The notes beneath the pieces were generated by a model. The model was not told the origin of the DNA. It did not search any database and saw nothing but the letters and a program-made list of their open reading frames with translations. A stretch of DNA of 57,029 nucleotides from Methylococcales bacterium. GTDB lineage: Bacteria > Pseudomonadota > Gammaproteobacteria > Methylococcales > Methylomonadaceae. This document shows, one piece after another, positions 25,314-34,800 of the stretch (positions within the stretch are counted from its first letter, which is position 1; every line of letters starts with the position of its first letter). The position numbers and the translations under genes are program-made. Location of the stretch: contig JAQTUW010000001.1 of assembly GCA_028707085.1 (NCBI GenBank), forward strand, positions 1 to 57,029. The letters are read 5' to 3'.

Positions 25314-26117
25314 ATGAATGCACTCCCTGCTGATTCACCCATCGGAATTTTTGATTCCGGTGTCGGCGGAATATCGGTCTTGCAGGCTATTCGCCATGAA
25401 CTGCCGGCCGAGCATCTGCTTTATGTCGCAGACTCCGGCAATGCACCCTACGGCAATCGACATACCAGCTTCATAATAGATCGAACCATGATCATTGCCA
25501 AGTTTCTCATCGAGTCTCGAGTCAAGGCTATTGTCGTTGCCTGCAATACCGCAACAGTCGTCGCAATTGAGGCGCTACGGTTATGGTGCCCCATTCCGGT
25601 CGTCGCCATGGAGCCTGCGATCAAGCCCGCGGCAGACAGCACTAAATCCGGGGTGGTCGGCGTGCTGGCGACGAGCCAGACCATTGCAAGTCCCGCAGTC
25701 GCCCGCCTCTGCGATCAGTATGGCAGGCGCGCCGAAATTCTGTTGATGGCATGCCCAGGGTTGGTAGAACAGGTCGAGCGGGGCGAACTGGCAAGTGAAG
25801 TCACTCGGTCGCTACTGGTCGAATACCTCTCGCCTTTGCTCGATGCAGGCGTTGACACCCTTGTTCTCGGCTGTACGCACTATCCGTTTCTCAGCGCCCT
25901 TATTCAAGACATCGTTGGCCCAAACGTCTCCATTGTCGATCCCGCGGCGGCGGTGGCTCGCCAGCTCGCCAGACGTCTGGATGCGAATCTGAGGCTTGCG
26001 CCCCCAGGCGATTCAGTAAGCGAATACTTTTTCTCCAGCGATCAGGTTGAGCGGGCTCACACTGTCATGTCAATTCTTTTGGGCAAGAACATCGTTGTTC
26101 GCAGTTTCGATAAATAG
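25314..26117 (+). CDS. murI: Glutamate racemase
   Basis: MurI (267 aa) converts L-glutamate to D-glutamate for peptidoglycan. Family motifs are all present: GIFDSGVGGISVL (Asp14, Ser15), ADSGNAPYGNR (near 40-49), the first catalytic cysteine in VVACNTATVVA (Cys77) and the second in VLGCTHYPFL (Cys187, His189). Length is normal. The start ATG at 25314 follows a long gap, without a strong ribosome binding site. It stands alone, and its codon choice looks somewhat different from its neighbours (more T- and A-ending codons), which might reflect separate ancestry; I have not measured this. Confidence 0.95.
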   Translation: MNALPADSPIGIFDSGVGGISVLQAIRHELPAEHLLYVADSGNAPYGNRHTSFIIDRTMIIAKFLIESRVKAIVVACNTATVVAIEALRLWCPIPVVAMEPAIKPAADSTKSGVVGVLATSQTIASPAVARLCDQYGRRAEILLMACPGLVEQVERGELASEVTRSLLVEYLSPLLDAGVDTLVLGCTHYPFLSALIQDIVGPNVSIVDPAAAVARQLARRLDANLRLAPPGDSVSEYFFSSDQVERAHTVMSILLGKNIVVRSFDK

Positions 26118-26168
26118 GTCTGTAATGCCCTGGGAATAGAACCAAAACAGGGTTCAAAATATGAATGA

Positions 26169-28604
26169 TCAATGCTGGTGAACATTATTGATATGGTTGT
26201 TTTGAACTGCTGTTGTTTTAGAATCGCCTGATTCGGCAATATGGATAGTCGCCATCATGCCGCCATCTTCATGCTCCAATATATGACAATGGAAAACAAA
26301 ATCGCCTGCAATGGCGAAGGGAATGTCCACATCAACAGCCGATGTTTGGCACGCGCCGTTTCTCCATGCGACGACTGTACCGTCGCAACCATCATCCCCG
26401 GTTGGCATGGGTACGCTGTCCTGAAGTATTCCGCTGTCATTCAGGTCTGAAGCCATCCCCGCAATTTCGCCCTTGGTTAAAACTCGAAACTTGGTTTGAT
26501 GTATATGAAAATTATGATCCTCGCCTGTCAGATTGATCACTTCCCAATGCTCATGGACGGGGGTGTCGCCTGTTCCTAATGGCAGGCAAATCGTTTGCGA
26601 GGCATTCGGAAATGCCGAGACATCCTGGAACGTACCCGGTACCGCAACCCCATGTTGATCGACCAGTTCAAAACCGATGCCGAAATTGGTGCTGAGAGGA
26701 TAGCCGAAGAAAATGCGGCGCTTCCAGCCTGTTGGCAAGGGCTGACAGGCAGAGTCCGGCCCGACTTCCTGATTGGCCGCAGCCAGTTCTTTAGCGATTG
26801 CGTTGATTTTGAGACCTGTCGCGTCATGTTTTTTATCCAACACCTTCAGCACGGGGCTATTCTGAAAAAAGGCGCCGCCAGAAAACGCAACCTGCGCCAG
26901 ATGGACGGCAGGCCAGTTATCGCCGTTCCACCCGGTAGAATAGCCGACAGTTTGAAATATTGCCTGGCTGCCGTCCGCCTTGATCATTTTGCCCTGCGCA
27001 TCGCGATTGACCACCCAGACTTCGGCTCTGCTGGCGGGCATCATATGCAGACTGGTCGCACAAATAGCCGCCGGCGTTTTGGCTGTTACGCCCGGACAGG
27101 CGATAGGGCGGAATTTTGCGCCGCCGATTTGCTTTAGATCGCCTTGGGAAATACCCGTGGACGGCGTCACGCTAATACCGTCTATCGACAGCACCTGGAT
27201 TGCCATGCCCGTTTCCGTAGCGGATTTGCCATTGAGACTTTTAGTCAGTTGCAGCTCATACGTCGCACTCCCGGATGCATTGGTTATACGCCATATTTGC
27301 CCCGCCGAGCCGACTGTAATGGCCGGATTCAATTGACCATTCACGGTGAAATACCATTTGCCGCCATTATCGCCATCGCATAGCCCGGCAGATGCCGATG
27401 GCGAGGTACAGAAATCCGGATCTTCCTCATCGTTGACGCTTTTATCGCCGTTGACCTGAATATCCTTGAGAATCAAATGCCGGACGGGGATGTTGCCGGG
27501 CAAACCCGGCATATAGTCATTCACCTTGCCCAGGGTGATGATGCCCGACAAACCGGCAGTGACCTGATTCAACGAAATGCCGTGCGCATGCGGATGAAAC
27601 CAGTACAAACCGGAAGGATGGCTGTCGGGTATCTTAATCTGGTAATCCGTGGCGTCGGTTCGCACATCGCCATGTATATGCGAGGCTGGGGTAATATCGG
27701 GCGCGCCGTTGGCCGAATTAAAGGTTAACACGAAAACAGTGTCGCCAAAGACAGGGTTGGTCGCCGTCGCAGAAGGCAAACCGGGCGAAACCAGCATGCC
27801 ATGAGTATGAATATTGGTTGGGTTTTGAGCCAAAAACTCTTCGTTTGGTTCTTCGCTATGCGAGGAATCCACGATCCTGGGCAACTGGTTGACGAAATGA
27901 ATGTTCAAGGTGTCTCCCGGATTGAGCTGCAAGCGGGCGCCGCCGTATGGATTCGGATTCGACATACCAGGCTGACAGGCATTGCCCAGGCTGTATTTAC
28001 GCTCGCAAATTTCATACGCCCAGCCGGTAACGCCGGGTATTGCGGCAATGCTCGTCGGCTTTGCGACCATCAGCAGGTCAAGCGTGTGTTTGGCTGGATG
28101 ACTGGCGAAAGTCGGCGGCTCGACCAGCTCTACGCTATGGGCTACTAACTGGTACACTAATGGCGTGAAGCTGATTTTCGCATTAGAAGGGTTGCTGAAC
28201 TCAATGGGAACGCTGAGCGATGCGCCGGGAGCGAGCGGCGATTTTTGATAAATAAACGGGAAGCCGTCGTGCTGTCCATCTGCATTGGTATTATTGACGC
28301 CTGGGGTAAGGTTGCTGAGTTGTATGGCAAGCGGGCCGGAAATGGCGGCCGCCTTGCTGAGGTTGGCAATATTCACGGTTCCGGCATACAGTTTTGTCGC
28401 TCTGTTATAAACGATCCTCGAGAAGGTGACGCTGACCTGATGGCTGACATCAAGGAATTGAGAGGCAGGCAGTATCGATGCCCCGTCGGAATTGGCGTAA
28501 CAAACATGGCCGCCGGCAGACAGTTCAAAAGCGCCGCCCAGCGATGCGGCCATGATGGCAACAGCAAGCCTGGCGGGCAAGGGATTTATGAAAGTTTTTA
28601 TCAT
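26169..28604 (-). CDS. Large multicopper oxidase with N-terminal beta domain
   Basis: I take the ATG at 28604 (811 aa); a TTG at 28649 would add 15 residues before the signal peptide. After the signal (about residues 1-35), a beta-rich domain of roughly 110 residues contains VTFSRIVYNRATKLYAGTV and PLAPGASLSVPIEFSNPS, a fold seen in bacterial surface proteins. Then comes the oxidase, with all copper motifs: HTHGM (266 onward), FHPHAHG (336 onward), HEHWEVINLTGEDHNFHIH and FHCHILEHEDGGMM (771 onward). It therefore should bind type 1 and trinuclear copper. It follows the VPLPA-CTERM gene after 52 bases in one operon behind a Fur box. Substrate (Fe(II), Mn(II), Cu(I) or a phenol) cannot be told from sequence. 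Confidence 0.88.
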   Translation of the reverse strand: MIKTFINPLPARLAVAIMAASLGGAFELSAGGHVCYANSDGASILPASQFLDVSHQVSVTFSRIVYNRATKLYAGTVNIANLSKAAAISGPLAIQLSNLTPGVNNTNADGQHDGFPFIYQKSPLAPGASLSVPIEFSNPSNAKISFTPLVYQLVAHSVELVEPPTFASHPAKHTLDLLMVAKPTSIAAIPGVTGWAYEICERKYSLGNACQPGMSNPNPYGGARLQLNPGDTLNIHFVNQLPRIVDSSHSEEPNEEFLAQNPTNIHTHGMLVSPGLPSATATNPVFGDTVFVLTFNSANGAPDITPASHIHGDVRTDATDYQIKIPDSHPSGLYWFHPHAHGISLNQVTAGLSGIITLGKVNDYMPGLPGNIPVRHLILKDIQVNGDKSVNDEEDPDFCTSPSASAGLCDGDNGGKWYFTVNGQLNPAITVGSAGQIWRITNASGSATYELQLTKSLNGKSATETGMAIQVLSIDGISVTPSTGISQGDLKQIGGAKFRPIACPGVTAKTPAAICATSLHMMPASRAEVWVVNRDAQGKMIKADGSQAIFQTVGYSTGWNGDNWPAVHLAQVAFSGGAFFQNSPVLKVLDKKHDATGLKINAIAKELAAANQEVGPDSACQPLPTGWKRRIFFGYPLSTNFGIGFELVDQHGVAVPGTFQDVSAFPNASQTICLPLGTGDTPVHEHWEVINLTGEDHNFHIHQTKFRVLTKGEIAGMASDLNDSGILQDSVPMPTGDDGCDGTVVAWRNGACQTSAVDVDIPFAIAGDFVFHCHILEHEDGGMMATIHIAESGDSKTTAVQNNHINNVHQH

Positions 28605-28656
28605 GATATGCAAGCGCCTCGGTTTTGATATTGAATGCTTTTTGATCAAGGATTTT

Positions 28657-29289
28657 TTAAGCCGGTTTGAGCACAGTCGAATTTTGTTTTCGGCTGATGA
28701 TTCCCGCCAGGCCGATCAGACCGGAAGTCAGCAGCCATAAGGCCGACGGCAGCGGGACAGCGTTAACCTGAGTCTGGCTGGTCGCGATAGAGGTGATCAG
28801 GCTATTGTCATTGAGCAGACTGACCGAAAATACGCCGCCGTCAGTAGTCATTAATGGACTATTCCCCAGTGCGTCGGCAAAAAATCCAAGAGAGAAGGTG
28901 CTGCCGCCGCCAGTCAGACCGCCTGTCGCAGGGTCGCTGAAAGACACTATAAAATTGAGGGTGTCGCCGAACTGGATGGCCTGGTTGTAATCATTGACGC
29001 CGTTGGTATTGCTGAACACGACATTGCCGGGTAGGGCGCCGCCGACTGCGCCGCCGTTGACGATATCGACGGTGTCTTGCTGGCCAAGCGTCGCATCGCT
29101 GCTGAAGCTTGAAAGTGTCACGCTTGAATCGGCGGCATTGACCGGAATGTACTGAAAATATAAGTAGCCGTCAGTATGATCCAAAGAGTGGGTGTCGACC
29201 GTTACGTCAAGACTATTCGATGCGTAAGCCGTAGCGTTGGCAAGCAATGCACATGCAATTGAGAGCCGTTTGATATGACCTAAACTCAT
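28657..29289 (-). CDS. Exported protein with VPLPA-CTERM sorting signal
   Basis: A 210-residue secreted protein. A signal peptide ends near Ala23 (CALLANATAYA). The mature part is a beta-rich domain resembling other PEP-CTERM-type cargo. The C-terminus from residue 178, VPLPSALWLLTSGLIGLAGI, then Ser-Arg-Lys, is a sorting signal of the VPLPA class: short Pro motif, hydrophobic span, basic end. Such proteins are handled by exosortase and usually reach the outer surface or extracellular polymer. No exosortase is in the window. A good AGGAGA site precedes the ATG. The large multicopper oxidase is cotranscribed, suggesting a surface-associated pair. Confidence 0.8.
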   Translation of the reverse strand: MSLGHIKRLSIACALLANATAYASNSLDVTVDTHSLDHTDGYLYFQYIPVNAADSSVTLSSFSSDATLGQQDTVDIVNGGAVGGALPGNVVFSNTNGVNDYNQAIQFGDTLNFIVSFSDPATGGLTGGGSTFSLGFFADALGNSPLMTTDGGVFSVSLLNDNSLITSIATSQTQVNAVPLPSALWLLTSGLIGLAGIISRKQNSTVLKPA

Positions 29290-29374
29290 TGTTTTTTCTC
29301 CTAAATTTTAAATGTCTCTTGGTTCGTGGGGCAAAGTGGAGCTTGGAAACCCCCCGTTTTCATTCAGTTCGACC

Positions 29375-29430
29375 TAACGGAAAGCTGTCAAACCAATTGC
29401 CTGGATTCCGGCTTCGGTTCCGTTAGCCGG
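29375..29430 (-). promoter_or_regulatory. Leader with two mutually exclusive stems
   Basis: In the leader of the VPLPA-CTERM operon, TAACGGAA (29375-29382) pairs perfectly with TTCCGTTA (29418-29425). CCGGCT (29408-29413) pairs perfectly with AGCCGG (29425-29430). The second stem encloses the right arm of the first, and they share position 29425, so the two cannot form together. This is the arrangement of a switch or attenuator. I do not recognise a known riboswitch class. Confidence 0.35.
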
Positions 29431-29515
29431 CCTTCCGGGCGGGCGTCCGTTCGCAGGGTTAAGCGGGTAGGGCAAAACGGACAGGGTGAAGAAAGCCGGT
29501 GATTAGCACTTTATT

Positions 29516-29534
29516 GCAAATGAGAATCATTGTC
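29516..29534 (-). promoter_or_regulatory. Fur box upstream of the VPLPA-CTERM/multicopper oxidase operon
   Basis: GCAAATGAGAATCATTGTC matches the 19-base Fur consensus GATAATGATAATCATTATC at 15 positions, including an intact AATCATT half. It lies 227 bases before the ATG of the minus-strand operon, so a leader of roughly 200 bases is expected. A fur gene lies elsewhere in this window (48773-49189). Iron-dependent repression is the natural prediction. Confidence 0.6.
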
Positions 29535-29648
29535 GATTAAGGCTTGTTAATATTTTATCGGGCTTTACAACAGCGAGAACATTTGGGCGGTAACCATACA
29601 GCGCTGTCAGGCGAACATAGTGAGATTGAGTTTGAGACCAGTTCGTAG

Positions 29649-29674
29649 GGTGTGGTGAGTTTACGAACCGCACC
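29649..29674. repeat. REP-like palindromic element
   Basis: GGTGTGGT (29649-29656) and ACCGCACC (29667-29674) form an 8-bp stem with one G-U pair, and an adjacent CACCG/CGGTG pair (29671-29693) makes a second small stem. GTAGGGTGYGGTGAG-type palindromes of this kind are commonly dispersed between genes in gammaproteobacteria. It marks the left side of the accessory region. Confidence 0.5.
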
Positions 29675-29759
29675 GCTCGCGAACGATGCGGTGTACGTTG
29701 TTTGCCGCATCCTAAGGCTTTCCTTAACGGGATAGCGGCTTTTTTCTGATTGACCTTGT

Positions 29760-29775
29760 GTAACTAATAAGTTAC
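29760..29775. promoter_or_regulatory. Palindrome ahead of the broken toxin gene
   Basis: GTAAC-TAATAA-GTTAC is a 5-bp palindrome ending 9 bases before the ATG at 29785. Palindromes of this form are usual autoregulatory sites of RelE/HigB-type toxin-antitoxin operons. Here it is probably a relic, as the gene is broken and no antitoxin gene is left. Confidence 0.4.
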
Positions 29776-29784
29776 GGTTGGCCT

Positions 29785-30118
29785 ATGTTTGAAATCTTGG
29801 AATACATCACAGAAGACGGCAAAAAGCGTTTTGCCGATTGGCTATTGAAGCTCAAGATAAAAGACCGCAGGTGAAAATTCTCGCCCGTATTGAGGGTGTC
29901 TGCCTGGGAACTTTGGAGACAGGAAAAGTCTTGATGACGCGAATGATATTTACGAAATGCGCGAACACTGCTGGGCTGGTTTTCGTGTTTTCTACAAACT
30001 GATTGGAAATAAAATCTAGTCCGTGAAGCTCTTTACCGTTCTTTGTCGAAGGAAGGAAATCCTCGTCTTATACGTTCATAAAGGTTTTGGACGCTTTCGG
30101 CTTACGGATGAGCGTTAA
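29785..30118 (+). pseudogene. Degraded RelE/HigB (Gp49-like) toxin gene
   Basis: The start MFEILEYITEDGKK, then RFADWLLKLK, is the typical opening of phage-derived Gp49-like addiction toxins. It stops in frame after about 30 codons. The family sequence continues in other frames: QVKILARIEG, then GNFGDRKSLDDANDIY and EMREHCWAGFRVFYKLIG, then a LVLYVHKGFGRF piece ending at 30118. At least two frameshifts and two stops are needed to join them, so no functional toxin can be made. The antitoxin gene normally found beside it is missing. Confidence 0.7.
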
Positions 30119-30141
30119 ATCCAGGTTTGAATGATTGTGGT

Positions 30142-30173
30142 TTGGGTAGCTACGCATAGCGACAGCGACCCAA
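30142..30173. repeat. Imperfect inverted repeat between the toxin relic and the ParA-like gene
   Basis: TTGGGTAGCT (30142-30151) and AGCGACCCAA (30164-30173) pair with one mismatch around a 12-base loop. It resembles a dispersed TGGGTCGCT-type palindromic repeat. The rest of the gap up to 30281 holds no gene I can see. Confidence 0.4.
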
Positions 30174-30281
30174 TGCAGCTTGTTCTGTACGATAGCAAAA
30201 AACGCTTGGTGGCCTGCGCATCCACCTTACCGTGTTTATATGGCATTGCCGTAGTCAATTGTTTTAAAAAACATCAAATTA

Positions 30282-31388
30282 CTATTTGATTAATTTTGTT
30301 AAACCATCCGCAATAGCATTATAAGACTCAGAAATGCTCTTGAAAGATTTTGCATATTGATTCCTATCGTTATTAATATCTACCGAGGCAGAAGAATCTT
30401 TATGAGTTTTACATAAGTCTTGTGTCAAATTCACAACTGGCACAGCTGCTTTTTCAGCTATAGACCTTAACTGTGGCGTGAAATCACAACATTTCTGAAC
30501 AATAAATGGCTTTGAATTAACAAAGGTTTGTTTAAAATATTCTTCCGAAATAGACATGTCCCTGCTAAAAGCCCACTTTTGGAATTTCATAACGCTAACA
30601 TTCAAATCTTCTATCCATTTTTCCGTAGATTGAGAAAAATTGTTTTGGTTATTTCCGGTATCTTCATTTATAATGTTTCCACTGGTAAATCTTTTAGCCA
30701 TTTGCACGACTAATCCTAAAAATTTTGGTCGAAGACTAATGCCCTTAAACCCCATTGTTGTTTCATAATCTTTCAGCAAATCAGTCCAGTTTTGAAAAAT
30801 TGTACTCAAGTTATCAATGGCTTGTAGTGAAAAAAAAGAAGGAGATACGGGGGCTATAAAATAGTCGCTCAACATAATCATTAGCGCATTGATAATGCTG
30901 CTACCGCTCGGAGATGTGTCAATAAAAATAAAATTATAATTTGCTTTTTGCTTGGTTATAGTGTGTTCAAATTTATTTGGAATGTTTTTTGTGAGGTCAT
31001 TTTTGCTTTTCACAACGCCAAATAAGTCGCCTTCAATAATTGATAGATTTATATCTCCAGAAATTAAATCAATTACACCGGCTTCATTTTTATCCGATTT
31101 AATACTAAAGAATTTTTTATTACAGTCCATGTCCCTCAGCGCAATATTAAGGTACTCTGATAATGATATATACTTATTGGTATTTTCGTTCCATCTAGAA
31201 TCCTCATCTGTAGAGTATTCAACACTGGTCGATAATCCATACATTGCAGCCGTTAAATTCATTTGAGGGTCTGCATCAATGAGCAGAACCTTATACCCTC
31301 TATCTGCTAAAATAAACCCCAAATTATGTACTAAAGTTGTTTTGCCGACTCCGCCCTTATGATTAAAGAACGCTATTATTTTTCCCAT
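30282..31388 (-). CDS. Orphan ParA/Soj-like ATPase, AT-rich
   Basis: A 368-residue P-loop ATPase. The deviant Walker A is NHKGGVGKTT (9-18), with both lysines (Lys11, Lys16). VLLIDADPQMN (35-45) is switch I, and FIFIDTSPSG (about 155-164) is the Walker B region. These place it in the ParA family, which segregates plasmids, chromosomes or protein clusters. No ParB-like gene or centromere-like repeats are adjacent, so a classical partition role is unsupported. The coding sequence is markedly AT-rich compared with everything around it, with frequent Lys/Asn/Ile codons, a sign of recent transfer. It sits downstream of the restriction-modification operon on the same strand. A role in mobile element maintenance or defence is possible, but there is no direct evidence. 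Confidence 0.8.
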   Translation of the reverse strand: MGKIIAFFNHKGGVGKTTLVHNLGFILADRGYKVLLIDADPQMNLTAAMYGLSTSVEYSTDEDSRWNENTNKYISLSEYLNIALRDMDCNKKFFSIKSDKNEAGVIDLISGDINLSIIEGDLFGVVKSKNDLTKNIPNKFEHTITKQKANYNFIFIDTSPSGSSIINALMIMLSDYFIAPVSPSFFSLQAIDNLSTIFQNWTDLLKDYETTMGFKGISLRPKFLGLVVQMAKRFTSGNIINEDTGNNQNNFSQSTEKWIEDLNVSVMKFQKWAFSRDMSISEEYFKQTFVNSKPFIVQKCCDFTPQLRSIAEKAAVPVVNLTQDLCKTHKDSSASVDINNDRNQYAKSFKSISESYNAIADGLTKLIK

Positions 31389-31890
31389 GGTTACACCACA
31401 TTGTTGATGGTTTTTATAGCATTTTATTACTATACTTGCTTAGATGATTTTATAAGTTTTTTAAAAGATGTAGACTCGTACTGAGCTGTATTTTCTTCAC
31501 TAATCTAATCCAACGCCCAATCGGACAAGCCACCCTACTACGGTTTTGTTTAAATTATGGCTCACCGCAGGGCGGATAGTCGGTTAGCTTTGCGATATGT
31601 TTCAACGGCAGCAATAAATCGAACCTTGCTCTTCACTGTACGATCAGATTGAAACTGATTTAAAAATTATACACTAGGCCTAGCAAGCCAGCACGATCAA
31701 GATTAGCCAATTTAAAGTTGACGTTGCTCCACGAGACTGTGTTTTTCTTGGTGGTCACGCCTTACTCTCCATCATTGACGGGTTTGTGTTCAGACTCGAT
31801 TTGCTTGATGATTCTGTCGAAATCACTCTCAAAAAGCCGAGCCAAACGTTTTCATCGGCGTAAACCGCTTCACATCAAATTCACTAAAAC
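31389..31890. other. Gene-poor gap with remnants between the ParA-like gene and hsdR
   Basis: About 500 bases without an intact gene. It holds the promoter side of the ParA-like gene and, on the minus strand, two adjacent coding relics. The first is an open stretch at 31762-31851 that would end RLARLFESDFDRIIKQIESE then HKPVNDGE. The second is the short truncated frame described next. The arrangement, a stop followed 3 bases later by a GTG, looks like the junction of a former two-gene operon. Confidence 0.45.
31660..31758 (-). pseudogene. Truncated 5' end of a small hypothetical gene
   Basis: A GTG start at 31758 begins TTKKNTVSWSNVNFKLANLD, then RAGLLGLVYNF, and stops at 31660 after 32 residues. 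From memory, WS.VK.KLA..DRAGLLGL is the conserved opening of a family of hypothetical proteins of roughly 90-100 residues, so this would be a gene truncated early. The family match is recall only and needs a search. It lies just downstream of hsdR on the same strand. Confidence 0.4.
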
Positions 31891-34800
31891 CTATCCACCC
31901 CTCGCCGCAGCCACTAAATCCCCACTCACATCCTTTTTCAGCATTTCATATACCACGGCAAGAAACAGGTCGCGCGTTACTTCATCGCTTAACAGCTTGG
32001 TTGCCAGACTTTGGTGGGTGTTCATAGCTTCGACAATCGCAGCGACCGTGGCGGCAGGCAGATTAGCTTTCATGGCTTGATCGCGGCTATTGTTTTGTAC
32101 CTGGGCCATGACGATGGCGTCGTCGCGCAGTTTTTCCGAGACATGTACTGCAAAGGCGACTTTGTCCCTGTCGCTAATGTCTTTGCCGAAGGCGTCGTTG
32201 AGTTTTTCAATCAGTTCCGACAGATATTTCTTTTCCCGATCTCGAGCATCGCGCAAACCATTGTCAGTAATACCATAGAGTTCTGGTTGTTCCTCTCCTA
32301 TGCCGACTCCTGTCAGCGTTCCGCCTTTGCTGGTTTTATAGTGCGTCAGCGTCAAATCGCCCAAGTCAACTTGTTCAGGGGCAATGCCTTTCAAGCGTTT
32401 GCGTAATAGACGGGCGTAACAGGCAAAGGCCTCCAGCTCAGGATCGGCAAAGTCCACCAGTTGCGCCACATATTCGTAGGTACGGACAAACTTGGATAGG
32501 CTCTCGCTAAAGATCATCAGTGCATCGCGGGCCTTGGTCTGTTCCGAGCGCTGAATATCGGCTTCCGCCATGGCTTTTTCGTCACCGGCATCCTTAGCGA
32601 TGCGCCAGGCTTCATCCCACTGGTCTATGGCGTCATTCAGCGCTTTCAGTTTTCCGTTAAAGCGGTCGGTGGCCGGTTGCGTTAAAGAATACAGCTTCTG
32701 GTGGGTAACGTATTGACTAACAACGGCCTCGCCAAACGCCTCCACTTCCTTGGCTTCATATAGATACATGCCATCCAGACGCTGCTTGATGTCATAAACG
32801 ATGTTCGGGTCCTGCACATCGGCGACCTGGGCATCGCGGTAAAAGGTTCTGAACGCCGCCAGGATTTCTTCGGCTTTATTGGCAAAATCCAGCACAAAGG
32901 TTTTATCCTTGCCTGGATAGGTCCGGTTCAGACGAGACAGGGTTTGCACAGCTTCCACACCGGAAATTTTCTTGTCCAGATATAGGGCGACCAGTTTAGG
33001 CTGATCAAATCCGGTCTGGAATTTATTGGCGACGATCATCACCTGATATTCCTGCGTGGCAAATGCCTTACGCATGTCCCGGCCCTTGAGACCCGGATTC
33101 ATATTGGTTTCGTTGAACGGGTGCTTTTCGGCATACTGGCCGTCCAACACTTCCTGGTTCGGCACCTCGCCGGAAAAAGCCACCATGGCCTGAATATTTT
33201 GATAGCCTTTACTCTGACAATATTTTTCCAGGGCCAATTGGTATTTCACCGCCGAAGCGCGAGAAGAAGTCACCACCATTGCTTTGGCCTGACCGCCCAG
33301 CAAGTGGGCGACATTGCTGCGAAAATGCTCGACGATTAGCTCCACCTTCTGCGCGACATTGGTTGGATGCAGCGACAGCCACTTGGCCAGCGCCCGTTTC
33401 GCGCTTTTTTCGTCGACACGTTGATCGGATTGCTTGGCAAATTCGGAACCGATACGTAAGGCCACGTCATAAGTGGTATAGTTTTTCAGCACATCCAGGA
33501 TAAAACCTTCCTCAATGGCCTGCTGCATGGTGTACAGATGAAACGGAACCGGGGGATTGTCTTTGGCAGGCGGCAGCTCCGGTTTAAGCGGTCGTCCGAA
33601 CAGACTCAACGTGGAATGCTTGGGTGTTGCGGTAAAGGCAAAATAGCTGGCATTGCCGGGACGTTGCCGGGAAGACTGCCACACCGACAGCTTTTCCTCT
33701 TTGCTGAGCTTTTCCCATTCCTCTTCGCTCTGTCCGGTCAGCACATAGCGCAGGTCATCCGCCGTGCTGCCGCCGGTGGAGCTGTGCGCCTCGTCAATAA
33801 TGATGGCGAAACGCCTGTCGCGCAGACTTTGTTCGGCCAGGATCAGCTTTTGGGCATGCGGAAAAGTCTGCAAAGTCACCACAATAATCGGCGTACCGCT
33901 GAGCATAGCCTCCGCCAATTGCTGGCTTTTCGGCTTGCTTGAGGTCTGCCGGTCTATCGCGCAGACCACGCCGGTTTGATGTTCAATCTGAGCGATAGCA
34001 TCCTGTAGTTGTCTATCCAGCACGGCACGGTCGGTGACGACGATCACGCTATGAAAATAAGGTTCGCCATCCGCTTGCCGCACTCGAATCAAGGCATGCG
34101 CCATCCAGGCGATGGTGTTGGTCTTGCCGGAACCGGCGCTGTGTTGGATCAGATAAGGTTGACCCGTACCTTCCAGGCGCACAGCATCCACCATTTTCGT
34201 CACGCCTTCCCATTGGTGAAAACGTGGGAAGATCAGGTTTTCCTTGAAATAGGTTTTACCCAGCGCATTCTGCTCTTCCTTGCGCTCCAGCAGCACAAAA
34301 CGCTGGAATATCCGCAGCCAATTATCCTTTTGCAACACCCGCCGCCAAAAGTAGCTGACCGGATAGCTGCCGTTATCGCCGGGCGGATTACCTGCCGCGC
34401 CGTCGTTGCCGCGATTAAACGGTAAAAAGAATGTGGAGTCGCCCGCCAGTTTGGTCGTCATGCGAATGTCGCTATCGCTCATGGCGAAATGCACCACCGC
34501 TCCCCGCTTAAAAGTCAGTAAAGGTTCGGCGCGGCCGGTTTTTTCGTGCTTCGGCGGCCTGTCCATCCGGTATTGTTGCATCGCCGCCTGCACCGACTGG
34601 GTGAAATCGGTTTTCAGCTCCACGGTGGCAACCGGTATGCCGTTGATGAAAAACGCCAGATCGATCTCGTCACCCTTGTCCAGGGAATAGCGCAGTTGCG
34701 GCACTACCCGCAAACGGTTGGCGACGTAACGTGTCAACACGGTCTGGTTTCGATCATCCTCCGGCAAAGCCTGACTCATCGCCAAGGTACCGCCACCGGC

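Noticed and set aside
30282-31388. A plasmid partition locus (parAB)
   Set aside because: No ParB gene, no centromere-like repeats and no replication gene nearby.
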